Origin: Algibacillus agarilyticus
Lineage (GTDB): Bacteria > Pseudomonadota > Gammaproteobacteria > Enterobacterales > Alteromonadaceae
DNA length: 51,790 nucleotides
Direction of reading: 5' to 3'
Assembly (NCBI RefSeq): GCF_003286125.1
Contig: NZ_QMED01000034.1
Span: forward strand, 1 to 51,790
Under the pieces are notes generated by a model. That model was given only the letters and a program-made list of their open reading frames with translations. It had not been told where the DNA came from and made no database searches. Within the stretch, counting starts at the first letter, position 1. Every line of letters begins with the position of its first letter. Made by a program: the position numbers and the translations under genes. This document shows, one piece after another, positions 21,417-30,545 of this stretch.

Positions 21417-22487
21417 ATGACTACAACGACGATTTCTTCACCTAGTGATATAACAGAACTTGCCGAAAATGATAGCCATGCAGCAGAAGTAACAAAGCGC
21501 GACATGGAACGCGCGAGCCAATTAAAAGCTATATCAGCGCCACTCGTTACTCACCTGTATACAGCGGACCCATCTGCGCATGTTTTTAATAACAAGATTT
21601 ATATTTACCCTTCGCATGATATAGAAACAAATGAACCAATGAATGATGATGGTGATCATTTCGCGATGCGCGACTATCATGTATTTTCTATGGATGCTCC
21701 ACAGGGCGAAGTAACCGACCACGGTGTGGCTCTTGATGTAAGTGACGTAAAATGGGCCAGCAAGCAAATGTGGGCCCCCGATGCAGCAGAAAAAAACGGT
21801 ACTTTTTATTTATACTTCCCTGCACGTGATCACAACAACGTTTTCAAAATCGGTGTAGCATCGTCAGCTAACCCAGAAGGCCCTTTTAAAGCAGAACCTG
21901 AAGCGATAATTGGTACTTATAGTATTGATCCGGCAGTATATGATGATAATGGTCAACATTACCTTTATTTTGGTGGTTTGTGGGGTGGGCAATTACAGAA
22001 TTGGTCTACCGGTGAATTTGGTGATGAGGCATACCCTGCAGCTGATGAACCCGCAATAAAGCCTCGTGTCGCAAAATTATCCGACGATATGATTACGCTT
22101 GCTGAAACCGCACAAGAAATCGATATATTAGATGAAAATGGCGAACTATTAAAAGCGGGTGATACTGATCGACGTTTTTTTGAAGGCCCATGGGTTCATC
22201 AATTTAATGAACAATATTATTTATCTTACTCAACCGGTGACACACACAAAATAGCCTATGCAACGAGTCAATCACCCTATGGCCCTTTTACTTACCAAGG
22301 CACCCTATTAGAGCCCGTATTAGGTTGGACAACTCATCATTCAATTGCAGAGTTTAAAGGTAAATGGTATTTATTTTACCACGACTGTTCTTTATCGGGT
22401 GGGCAAACACATTTACGCTGTATGAAAATGACTGAACTCACTCATAATCCAGATGGAACGATCCAAACAATTCAGCCTTACGAATAA
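21417..22487 (+). CDS. Glycoside hydrolase family 43 (beta-xylosidase / alpha-L-arabinofuranosidase type)
   Basis: The 356-aa five-bladed beta-propeller glycosidase shows the GH43 triad: general base D51 (TADPSAHVF), pKa-modulating D171 (SIDPAVY) and general acid E256 (FFEGPWV). THHSIAEFKGKWYLFYHD is the usual blade-V histidine region. There is no signal peptide, so it acts in the cytoplasm on imported oligosaccharides. I place the start at the ATG at 21417; an in-frame ATG 33 nt upstream would add a hydrophobic stretch with no support. It lies 131 nt behind the GPH symporter on the same strand and may share its transcript. GH43 activity (xylosidase, arabinofuranosidase or arabinanase) is not resolved by motif. 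Confidence 0.92.
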   Translation: MTTTTISSPSDITELAENDSHAAEVTKRDMERASQLKAISAPLVTHLYTADPSAHVFNNKIYIYPSHDIETNEPMNDDGDHFAMRDYHVFSMDAPQGEVTDHGVALDVSDVKWASKQMWAPDAAEKNGTFYLYFPARDHNNVFKIGVASSANPEGPFKAEPEAIIGTYSIDPAVYDDNGQHYLYFGGLWGGQLQNWSTGEFGDEAYPAADEPAIKPRVAKLSDDMITLAETAQEIDILDENGELLKAGDTDRRFFEGPWVHQFNEQYYLSYSTGDTHKIAYATSQSPYGPFTYQGTLLEPVLGWTTHHSIAEFKGKWYLFYHDCSLSGGQTHLRCMKMTELTHNPDGTIQTIQPYE

Positions 22488-22513
22488 CAAACGTATTAAA
22501 TTAGCCTGATGTT

Positions 22514-22738
22514 TATAGTCTTCTCGCTCAGGTTTTATGGTTCATTGTCAGCGCTTACTCTCGACTTTGGCTCCTGCGTCGTTCTAACACCTAAATCCAT
22601 TTAGGCGGCCCCAATCACATAGTAGAGCATATGCTCATGGGGTCTCGAAGCTTGACGGCTTTGCTTACATGGATGTCAGTACTTCGGTTTCGTCTGGAAC
22701 TAGAAACCTGCCCCTAAAACCCGATCGCTTTGACTATA
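22514..22738 (+). repeat. Dispersed repeat A, copy 2
   Basis: This is a ~225-bp non-coding element bounded by TATAGTC and GACTATA. It contains hairpins such as CCTAAATCCATTTAGG and the palindrome GAGCATATGCTC. Its blocks recur in inverted orientation at 41849-42120 and at 1-74, but the internal order and some blocks differ between copies. It occupies most of the gap after the GH43 gene. Confidence 0.85.
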
Positions 22739-22743
22739 GATAC

Positions 22744-22773
22744 AAAAAAAACGACTTAAAAAGTCGTTTTTTT
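22744..22773. terminator. Bidirectional terminator between GH43 gene and Nudix regulator
   Basis: The stem AAAACGACTT/AAGTCGTTTT with a 3-nt loop has long A and T runs on both sides. It lies between convergent genes. Confidence 0.92.
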
Positions 22774-22791
22774 GTATTTAAATTAACCAAA

Positions 22792-23475
22792 TTAGTATTC
22801 GAAAGAAAAACCAAACTCAGTTAGTTTTTGATAAACATTGATATCAAACCGATATAAATTGGCGGCGCGATGTGCAACACCTTTTTGCTTTTCTTTACAA
22901 TCAATAAGTAAATTCATCTTTTGAATTTTTCGGCGGAAATTAGGCTTATCTAATTTTTTATCTAATACCGTTTCATAAAGCTCTTGCAGCTCTAATAAAG
23001 TAAACTTCTCAGGTAACAGGTTAAAGCCGATCGGCTCATGCCGAACTTTATACCGTAAAAAAGATAAACAATGCTCAACGATTTCAAGATGATCAAATAT
23101 AAGCGAAGGTAACTTACGTGCATCAAACCAAGCTAAATCTGTCGCAGTAAAACCAGGCATTAAATTAATTTCATCTAAACGAACAAGTGAATAAAACGCA
23201 ATAGTAACCACTCGCTTAGCAGGAAATCGATTAACTCGGCCAAAAGCACAAAGTTGTTCTAAATAGAGGTTTTGCACACCGGTTGTTTGTTTGACAACAC
23301 GAGCAGCGGCCGTTTCAAGGTCTTCATCTATTTTAACCCAATGACCAACCAAGCCCCATTTACCTTTAGCTTCACCTTCGTCATATTTAGCTAAAAGAAT
23401 TTTAAGCTGGCCGTTGTCCATTGCAAAGATAAGATTATCAACAGAAATGTTTTCAAGAATATCGGTACTATTCAT
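22792..23475 (-). CDS. NrtR/AraR-type transcriptional regulator with degenerate Nudix domain
   Basis: The 227-aa protein has an N-terminal Nudix-like domain (~1-140) and a C-terminal winged-helix region (~145-225, with LLPEKFTLLELQELYETVL and LDKPNFRRKIQKM). The Nudix box is broken: where hydrolases have RExxEExG this protein has RVVKQTTG, losing the metal-binding glutamates. This is expected for the regulator family that senses NAD or sugar metabolites. Family members control arabinose, xylose or NAD metabolism, and its position between the GH43/symporter pair and the TonB receptor points to sugar control. I use the ATG at 23475; an in-frame TTG 24 nt upstream is less likely. Confidence 0.85.
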   Translation of the reverse strand: MNSTDILENISVDNLIFAMDNGQLKILLAKYDEGEAKGKWGLVGHWVKIDEDLETAAARVVKQTTGVQNLYLEQLCAFGRVNRFPAKRVVTIAFYSLVRLDEINLMPGFTATDLAWFDARKLPSLIFDHLEIVEHCLSFLRYKVRHEPIGFNLLPEKFTLLELQELYETVLDKKLDKPNFRRKIQKMNLLIDCKEKQKGVAHRAANLYRFDINVYQKLTEFGFSFEY

Positions 23476-23511
23476 AATAATAAAGGTCTTTAAATTCAAT
23501 AATTTAATGGC

Positions 23512-23540
23512 AAGATCTACATATAAGATCTACATATAAG
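23512..23540. repeat. 13-bp tandem duplication upstream of the Nudix regulator
   Basis: Two exact copies of AAGATCTACATAT are followed by a partial third (AAG). It lies 36-65 bp upstream of the regulator start, where an operator would be expected. AAGATCTT appears again at about 23942-23949, just before the receptor gene. Confidence 0.7.
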
Positions 23541-23705
23541 CCCCATAAACGCATAATAACATGGATTGAGACAATTATATGCTAGGGGTTAAGTGGTTGG
23601 AGTAGATTAAGCTAATTATAGTCTTTGTAACAATAAAAACCAAACACCAAATCAATACAACCTTTGTTAAGGTTACTAGCAGATAAAATTAAACTGAAAT
23701 TTTAA

Positions 23706-23717
23706 CCAATAAATTGG
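23706..23717. promoter_or_regulatory. Candidate operator in the regulator/receptor intergenic region
   Basis: A perfect inverted repeat CCAAT-AA-ATTGG sits in the 493-bp AT-rich region between the divergent Nudix regulator and TonB-dependent receptor genes. A weak sigma-70-like pair (TTGACC at 23823, TATTGT at 23846) lies further towards the receptor. Both are proposals from inspection only. No gene is seen in 23476-23968. Confidence 0.3.
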
Positions 23718-23968
23718 CCAGAGCAAGAACAAGTCAAAAGTTATATAACAATTTCACCAGAGTGAACCCAATCGTGTAGATATATAATATAAACAAAACG
23801 TAAAAAAATTGTTATTGTCTTATTGACCATCTAAAAATAATAGATTATTGTTATTCTTACTAAGGATAGATACTAATTCACCTGAATATCACTAATAACT
23901 AAACAACCACTACGGCCAAATAAGAAATAGTCAAAAAGACAAGATCTTATTTATCCTGGGAGATAACC

Positions 23969-26900
23969 ATGTTGAAACATAATAAAATACACTCAACTCA
24001 TTTTAAAAAATCACTGCTTGCACTTGCTATTATAAGTAGTTCTACCACACCACTTTATGCAGCCGAAGAAGAAAACGCTGAGTCTGAAGTAGAAGTTATC
24101 GAAGTACGCGGCATGAAGCGTAGTTTAATGAATGCCGCTGACATTAAGCGTAGTGCGGATACATTTGTCGATGCCATTTCAGCAGATGATATTGGTGCAT
24201 TACCTGATAGAAGTGTACTTGAAGCCATGCAGCGTATTCCAGGTATCTCTATTGAACGTTTTGCTGCAGCTGATGACCCAGATCACTTTGGCGTAGAAGG
24301 TTCGGGCGCGGTTATTCGTGGTATGTCACAAACCCGTAGTGAATTTAACGGTCGTGATTCATTTTCAGCTAACTCAGGCCGTGGTTTAAGCTTTCAAGAT
24401 GTACCGCCTGAATTAATGAGTTCAGTACGCGTTTATAAAAACCAATCAGCCGACATGATCGAAGGTGGTATTGGTGGAACAGTTAGTTTACATACCCGCA
24501 CACCTTTTGAATCAGATGATGAACTTATTTCAATCTCAGGTGATATCACCTACAACGATTTGTCGGAAACAACAGAACCATCATTATCAGCGCTTTATAG
24601 CAACAACTGGATGACAGATATTGGTAAAGTCGGCTTTTTAGCTAACATTGCTAACTCTCATGTGCAAAGTCGTTCAGATTCATTGCAATCTGAAGTTTTT
24701 TTACACCGTGATGATTTAGTCGAAGGCGAAACGGTCATAACACCAAACGGTGGCAACATAGGCACAAAAGTAGATGAGCGTGAACGCTTTGGTTTAGCAC
24801 TTGCCGGTCAATGGGAAAGTCTTGATAAAACAACGTTAGTTACCGCTCAATTTATGCGTTCAGATGCTAGCCTAGCCTGGACAGAAAACACAATAAGTTA
24901 TCAAACCAACATGTATGCTGATGATGGTTCTCTACGTCGTGATTCAGCCCCTTTAGAAGGAATAGAAGGAGCAGAAGGTTATACTTATGATAGCAGCGGT
25001 ATGTTTACGAGTGGTTATATCACTGATACAGCCGGTGGCGGTTGGCGCTCAAATGGTAACGACTCTGCACGCGTACCCAATGCAGCCGATTGGGCCGCGC
25101 CTAACAACATGCCACAGTTTGGTAATATCCATCAAACAACAACCCGTATAAAACAACAAAAAACGGTTGTTGATGATATGTCGCTTAATATTAAATTTCG
25201 TCCGGATGATACTTGGTCACACGAAGTCGACTTTCAGTTTATTCAAGCCGAAACAAAAGATGATGATGTCACATTATACTTAGCATTTTATGCCAATCAG
25301 TATTTAGATTTAACGGCTGATGTGCCTTTTGTTGGATATTTAAACCCATGGAATGGCGCTGAGCTCGGCGGCGATAAAGCCAATGATGACGCCTTTATGC
25401 AAGATAAATCAAATTATCATTGGCGTTCAGCGATGGATCACGCTGAATTATCAGAAGGTGAATCCGTAGCCGCCAAATACGATGTCAAATATATGTTTGA
25501 TGATGGCTTTTTTAAGTCAGTTAAAGCCGGTGTGCGTTTTGCTGAACGTGAGCAAACCGTTCGTTATTCAAAATGGAACTGGGATCCAATCGGTGCAATA
25601 CATTCTACCGATGTTGATGACGATGGTTTTGCGGGCGCATGGGTCGATCTCCCCGCAAATGAAAGCATTGCCAATGAAACGATGAGTGTAGATTGGAGTG
25701 ATCATCACCGAGGTGGCACAACTTTTATCGGTGGCGATGGGACCTCTTTACATCCTTCATTAGCTTTAGTTGAAAATTATCAACGTATGGCAGAATATTC
25801 GGCGGCATGGGTACCATTAGACCAACGTCAAATACAATCAAGTGTGGATGCCAATGGCAACCCAGTATATGAAGAACTTGATGGGCAATTCCGTCCTGCA
25901 GAAATCAATACGTTTGTTGAAACCAATACGGCTGCATACGTACGTTTAGATTTTGAAACCGAAATCGGTGATATTCCAATCGACGGTAACTTTGGTTTAC
26001 GCTATGTGCAATTCGAACGCGAAGGTCAAGGCGCTATATCATTCCCTAATTTATTTCCAGAAGATCCGACTGATGAAGGTGATCGCTTAAATGCCTTACC
26101 ACAAGCACAAAAAGACTTTGGTAATTACGCCTATCAACCGATTGCAACAACCCATAGTTTTGATGATGTTTTACCGAGTCTTAACTTAAAAGCAGAACTA
26201 AATGATGATTTAGTGGCTCGTTTTGCAGTATCTAAAGCGTTAGCGTATCCCGATACAGGCGTGCTTAAAAGTTATGTGTCAATTAGTGACGGTGCTTGGG
26301 CCGTAGAGCGTGAACAAGCAGAAGATGAAGGTGTTGATCCAGATAATTTAAAAGTTATTAGTGCTGAAATAAAAGATTGGCAAGGTAATTCAGGGAATCC
26401 TTATTTGAATCCGATGGAATCAATTCAAATGGACCTATCGTTAGAATGGTATTTTGACGAAACAGACAGCATGACGATTTCACTCTTTAATAAAGATTTA
26501 ACTAACTTCTGGGTGACAACATCTTCATCAGAAGAATATACCAATAATGGCACGAGTGCGTTTGTTAATGTGCAAAAACCATTAAATATGGGTGAAGGGA
26601 AAATGACAGGGGTTGAATTTTCATATCAACAATTCTTTGATTCATTACCCGCGCCTTTTGACGGTTTAGGTATGCAGTTTAATTACTCAAATATTCAAGC
26701 TAAAGGTATCCCGACCAGTAATTTATTTAATACATCACCTGACGGTGCGCCATCAACGGGTGGTGAAGCAGCATTAGAATTTGATGATTTGCCTATGAAA
26801 GGTCAATCTGAACATACTGCAAACTTAATCGCAATGTATGAGAAAGATGCATTCTCAGCACGATTAGCTTATAACTGGCGCTCAGATTATTTAATTACAG

Positions 26901-27133
26901 TGCGTGATGTTATCGCACCTTACCGTCCGGTTTATAGTGAAGCGGCAGGTTACCTTGACGGTAATATGTTCTACAATATAAGTGACAGTATTAAAGTTGG
27001 GATCCAAGGTGTTAATTTATTAGACACCGTTTCTAAAACAACAATGCAAATTGATAACGAAGGTAATACAGCAGGCCGCTCATGGTTTGTTAACGACCGT
27101 CGTATCTCGTTTGTTGTTAGAGCCAACTTCTAG
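23969..27133 (+). CDS. TonB-dependent receptor, carbohydrate type
   Basis: This 1054-aa outer-membrane receptor has a signal peptide (hydrophobic core LLALAIISSSTTPLYA). A TonB-box-like acidic stretch (EVEVIEVRGMKRSL, ~41-54) follows. The plug domain (~60-175) includes DDIGALPDRSVLEAMQRIPGISIER and GGIGGTVSLHTRTPF, and the large barrel ends in the aromatic residue expected for outer-membrane insertion (FVVRANF). The plug sequence is typical of the Xanthomonas/Caulobacter-type receptors that take up plant or algal oligosaccharides. A GGGAGA ribosome-binding site precedes the ATG. Energy would come from a TonB system such as the one at 10.7-15.7 kb. Halogenase-family genes follow directly, a recurrent neighbourhood for this receptor class. 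Confidence 0.93.
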   Translation: MLKHNKIHSTHFKKSLLALAIISSSTTPLYAAEEENAESEVEVIEVRGMKRSLMNAADIKRSADTFVDAISADDIGALPDRSVLEAMQRIPGISIERFAAADDPDHFGVEGSGAVIRGMSQTRSEFNGRDSFSANSGRGLSFQDVPPELMSSVRVYKNQSADMIEGGIGGTVSLHTRTPFESDDELISISGDITYNDLSETTEPSLSALYSNNWMTDIGKVGFLANIANSHVQSRSDSLQSEVFLHRDDLVEGETVITPNGGNIGTKVDERERFGLALAGQWESLDKTTLVTAQFMRSDASLAWTENTISYQTNMYADDGSLRRDSAPLEGIEGAEGYTYDSSGMFTSGYITDTAGGGWRSNGNDSARVPNAADWAAPNNMPQFGNIHQTTTRIKQQKTVVDDMSLNIKFRPDDTWSHEVDFQFIQAETKDDDVTLYLAFYANQYLDLTADVPFVGYLNPWNGAELGGDKANDDAFMQDKSNYHWRSAMDHAELSEGESVAAKYDVKYMFDDGFFKSVKAGVRFAEREQTVRYSKWNWDPIGAIHSTDVDDDGFAGAWVDLPANESIANETMSVDWSDHHRGGTTFIGGDGTSLHPSLALVENYQRMAEYSAAWVPLDQRQIQSSVDANGNPVYEELDGQFRPAEINTFVETNTAAYVRLDFETEIGDIPIDGNFGLRYVQFEREGQGAISFPNLFPEDPTDEGDRLNALPQAQKDFGNYAYQPIATTHSFDDVLPSLNLKAELNDDLVARFAVSKALAYPDTGVLKSYVSISDGAWAVEREQAEDEGVDPDNLKVISAEIKDWQGNSGNPYLNPMESIQMDLSLEWYFDETDSMTISLFNKDLTNFWVTTSSSEEYTNNGTSAFVNVQKPLNMGEGKMTGVEFSYQQFFDSLPAPFDGLGMQFNYSNIQAKGIPTSNLFNTSPDGAPSTGGEAALEFDDLPMKGQSEHTANLIAMYEKDAFSARLAYNWRSDYLITVRDVIAPYRPVYSEAAGYLDGNMFYNISDSIKVGIQGVNLLDTVSKTTMQIDNEGNTAGRSWFVNDRRISFVVRANF

Positions 27134-27199
27134 TAAAGACCTAGCATGTAACATGTTCAAAGCTTTGTTTTATAAAGGCTAAAACACGTTGGGAATAAT

Positions 27200-27226
27200 A
27201 AGCGCAAGTGCTAAACTTGCGCTTTT
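27200..27226 (+). terminator. Terminator or attenuator between receptor and halogenase genes
   Basis: A perfect 10-bp stem AAGCGCAAGT/ACTTGCGCTT with loop GCTAA is followed by TTTTT. It sits 67 nt after the receptor stop and just before the ribosome-binding site (AGGAAGG) of the first halogenase gene. It could set a step-down in expression rather than a full stop. Confidence 0.85.
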
Positions 27227-27249
27227 TCCATTTTAGGAAGGTTTATTAT

Positions 27250-28785
27250 ATGGCAGCAGCAATTAAAAAAGTGGTGATTTTAGGTGGTGGTACAGCCGGT
27301 TGGATGACAGCGGCAGCGTTGTCTCATCACCTAAACGCATCCAAAACCCAAATAACCTTAATTGAATCAGAAGAAATTGGCACCATAGGGGTCGGTGAAG
27401 CAACGATCCCGCATCTTAAATTGTTTAATCAAAGTATTGGCATTGATGAACAAGAGTTTATGCGCGAAACCCAAGCCACGTTTAAATTAGGCATTCGATT
27501 TGATGATTGGGGTCAAAAAAATCAACAATACATGCATCCTTTTGGTGGCCATGGCTATGCTAGCAACAAAATAGATTTTTACCATTATTGGTTACAAAGC
27601 CGTGCAGCCAGCTTAGATAACAAACAGCGTCCACTCACCCATTACTCTTTTGCTAATGTAGCCGCCGAACAAAATAAATTTTGCTTACCTCACTCAGATC
27701 ATAATCATATCGCGTCTACTTTTGGTTATGCATATCATATTGATGCAAGTTTATATGCTAAGTTTTTACGTAAACGTGCAGAGAAACAAGGCCTCAAACG
27801 GATTGAAGGTAAAGTGAGCCGTGTACAGCAACATGTAAACCAACATATTAAATCAATCACACTAGAAAACGGACAAACGATTGATGGGGATTTATTTATT
27901 GATTGTAGTGGGTTTAGAGGCTTGTTAATTGAAAAAACACTTAACACTGGCTACGACAATTGGCGTAAATGGTTACCCTGCGATAGTGCGGTTGCCGTTG
28001 CATGCGAAAAGCAAACAACAACGCGGCCCTATTCTATTGCAAAAGCGCAAGAGGCAGGCTGGCAATGGCGTATTCCTTTGCAATCTAGAACCGGCAATGG
28101 CTATGTTTTTTCTAGCCAGTATTGTGATACCGAAACAGCTAAAAAAACCTTACTCAGCAATTTAGATAATCCATCATTGCACGAGCCTATTCAGTTGCGT
28201 TTTACCACCGGTAAACGCAAAAAAGTTTGGCATAAAAACTGTGTTGCGATCGGTTTATCCAGTGGTTTTTTAGAGCCGTTAGAATCAACAGGGTTACATT
28301 TAATTCAAGAAGCAATCATGACATTGTTAACCCATTTTCCGAATATGGAATTTGATAGTCATTTAGCCACAGAGTTTAACCAACACTTAAATAATGAATA
28401 CCAAGCCATTAGAGACTTTTTAGTTTTACATTATCACGCAACACAGCGAAGTGATTCTGCGTTTTGGCGTCATTGCAAAAACATGACGATCCCCGATACA
28501 TTAGCCGAACGCATTGAATTATTTAAAACAACAGGGGTTATTGCTAAACATCGGGCAAATGTATTCGCTCAACCCAGTTGGGAAGCAGTTTATTTTGGCC
28601 AAAATATACTGCCTCAACAATCACACGCATTAGTACGACACTATAATTCACTCGAACTAAAACGACACCTCAACGAATTACAAACGCAAATCAAAGCAAA
28701 TGTTGATTTAATGCCAACTCATGATGAATTTTTAGATCAATATTTAGCGGTAAATCCCGCACCAGAAACTAATTTAGAGCAATAA
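27250..28785 (+). CDS. Flavin-dependent tryptophan-halogenase family protein (copy 1, motifs intact)
   Basis: This 511-aa protein has the FAD motif GGGTAGW (residues 12-18), the halogenase signature WQWRIP (271-276), catalytic lysine K79 in ATFK (same position as PrnA K79) and glutamate E345 in EPLESTG (equal to PrnA E346). All features needed for hypohalous-acid chemistry are therefore present. Substrate cannot be predicted. Homologues adjacent to TonB receptors, such as the metagenomic BrvH, have been shown to brominate small indoles in vitro. The start at 27250 is chosen because AGGAAGG precedes it; an upstream in-frame start would run through the terminator hairpin. First of three consecutive family members, 3 nt ahead of the next. 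Confidence 0.9.
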   Translation: MAAAIKKVVILGGGTAGWMTAAALSHHLNASKTQITLIESEEIGTIGVGEATIPHLKLFNQSIGIDEQEFMRETQATFKLGIRFDDWGQKNQQYMHPFGGHGYASNKIDFYHYWLQSRAASLDNKQRPLTHYSFANVAAEQNKFCLPHSDHNHIASTFGYAYHIDASLYAKFLRKRAEKQGLKRIEGKVSRVQQHVNQHIKSITLENGQTIDGDLFIDCSGFRGLLIEKTLNTGYDNWRKWLPCDSAVAVACEKQTTTRPYSIAKAQEAGWQWRIPLQSRTGNGYVFSSQYCDTETAKKTLLSNLDNPSLHEPIQLRFTTGKRKKVWHKNCVAIGLSSGFLEPLESTGLHLIQEAIMTLLTHFPNMEFDSHLATEFNQHLNNEYQAIRDFLVLHYHATQRSDSAFWRHCKNMTIPDTLAERIELFKTTGVIAKHRANVFAQPSWEAVYFGQNILPQQSHALVRHYNSLELKRHLNELQTQIKANVDLMPTHDEFLDQYLAVNPAPETNLEQ

Positions 28786-28788
28786 TAA

Positions 28789-30492
28789 ATGACATCACCC
28801 AAGACACATACGCCTATAAAAAACATCAGTATTATCAGCTCAAATTCAGTGGGTTGGTTAGCTATTGCTTTATTACAAAAACAGTTAGCGCCATTAAAAT
28901 TAAACTTCACTTTGATACAGCCGCCAGCGTTAGATCCCAAAGCAGAAAAGCAGCAAGACAACACAAAGCAAGTAGATAAAAGCACAGATCAAAATCAGCT
29001 CAATATTCAAGATCAATCTATTATTTCACTCACTCCGGCCGCTTATGCCATTTTTCAAGCATTAAAAATTGATGAAAAAACGTTACTTAAAATGGGTCAA
29101 GGTACGTTTCATTTAGGTCATGTTTATCACACCCCACACAAAAAATTCACGCATGTATTTGGCGATTATGGGGTTAGATTGGGTTTGCAAGATTTTCATC
29201 ACTATGCGTTTAATTCCCTATTAAATGCAGCAAAGTTAGCGCCCAAGACACCTGAAAAAAGCCAACAGGCCGACAACAATAACGCATTAATAGCATCACT
29301 TGACGATTGCTCATTGTCGGCACAACTCGCGTTGCAAAATAAATTTAGGCATCCTGAAAGTAATAAAAAATCGATATTATCGACTTTAGATTATGGTTGG
29401 AATTTACAAGCTGAAGCACTCTATGCTTTAAGTAAAAAAGTGGTCTGTTCAACTGATTACCCGCAACAATTGAAGGTAGTCAACTCAGCGATTAAAGCCG
29501 TTAACTTAAATGCTCATAACTTAATTGAATCCATTAAATTAGATGATGGTACGACAATCACCACCGATTTATTAATTAATTTAGATTCAATAAATTATGC
29601 TGAACACAAAAATAAAGCCGCGGTGCAGCCAGAGGAAGAAATAACCGATATCGAATTCGATCGACAACTCGCCTTTACCTTATCCACACCCGAAACTAAC
29701 GTTGAACTGACGAGCGCAAATCAAGTGTATGCGCTTAACTGTGGTTTTTTAATTGTGAAGCAAACACGCCAATCAACCCAATATCAGTTAGATTTTAAAC
29801 AACAATCACTCAATTTAAGCAGTATAAAATCAACGTTACTCGTCTGGGCTGAAAAGCAACCTAATTCAATTAATTTGATCCCCGTTATTAAGCAATTATC
29901 AATTAAAGATAACATAAAACCAACCACGTCCAAATTAGCTAGCTGGCAGTTAAATTCAATCCAACTCGATATGCAATCGCCTTGTGAATATACTTTTTAT
30001 CAAGATCAAATTGAGCGTTTAAACCAAGCGTTGCAACTTTTAGTAACGCTGTGGCCGCAAAAACTCGACCCTAAAATACTCCACCAATGCGCGACCTATT
30101 TTAACAGCGAGACTAAACTAGCCTTTGCAGCCTTAGATGACTTTTGCACGATGCATTACTTGTTATATCAACGTTTATTTTCATCAAATAATTTAAAACC
30201 AACACACGAACAAACGTTATATGAAGATGTACACATCAGTGCGTCAAATAAACAACGTTATAATTTATTTAAACAAACAGGCCATGTCGCCAATTTTCCT
30301 CATGACACGTTACCGCACCAAGCTTGGCCTTGTTTATTCTATGGTTTTGGTTTAATACCCGAAAATATCACACCGTTAGCTGAGCAAACCAATACCAATA
30401 AAATAAAATTAGAGCAAATGACAACGACAATTAAACAAGCCTGCGCACAACAATTTTCGCACGCAGAATATCTAAAACATTATTGCCCATAA
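28789..30492 (+). CDS. Highly degenerate halogenase-family paralogue (probably not FAD-dependent)
   Basis: The 567-aa protein lies between two bona fide halogenase homologues and shares their overall layout, e.g. KMGQGTFHLGHVYHT where they have TQATFKLGIRFDDW, and a similar C-terminal LFKQTGHVANFP. However, the N-terminal FAD motif reads ISSNSVGW instead of GGGTAGW, the catalytic lysine is H, and neither WxWRIP nor EPLES can be found. An insertion rich in Lys/Gln/Asn sits around residues 40-65 and another near 150-170. The frame is open with no stops, so it is maintained as a protein rather than a decayed pseudogene. It might be a non-catalytic partner. The start is 3 nt after the preceding stop, suggesting coupled expression. 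Confidence 0.65.
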   Translation: MTSPKTHTPIKNISIISSNSVGWLAIALLQKQLAPLKLNFTLIQPPALDPKAEKQQDNTKQVDKSTDQNQLNIQDQSIISLTPAAYAIFQALKIDEKTLLKMGQGTFHLGHVYHTPHKKFTHVFGDYGVRLGLQDFHHYAFNSLLNAAKLAPKTPEKSQQADNNNALIASLDDCSLSAQLALQNKFRHPESNKKSILSTLDYGWNLQAEALYALSKKVVCSTDYPQQLKVVNSAIKAVNLNAHNLIESIKLDDGTTITTDLLINLDSINYAEHKNKAAVQPEEEITDIEFDRQLAFTLSTPETNVELTSANQVYALNCGFLIVKQTRQSTQYQLDFKQQSLNLSSIKSTLLVWAEKQPNSINLIPVIKQLSIKDNIKPTTSKLASWQLNSIQLDMQSPCEYTFYQDQIERLNQALQLLVTLWPQKLDPKILHQCATYFNSETKLAFAALDDFCTMHYLLYQRLFSSNNLKPTHEQTLYEDVHISASNKQRYNLFKQTGHVANFPHDTLPHQAWPCLFYGFGLIPENITPLAEQTNTNKIKLEQMTTTIKQACAQQFSHAEYLKHYCP

Positions 30493-30545
30493 GTTAAAAA
30501 CATCATCAGCACTATTAATTTATCAATAAAAGGTTGAAATACAAT

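Noticed and set aside
28789-30492. Calling the middle halogenase homologue a pseudogene
   Set aside because: The frame is uninterrupted over 567 codons with a natural start and stop and tight spacing; loss of motifs alone suggests divergence, not decay.
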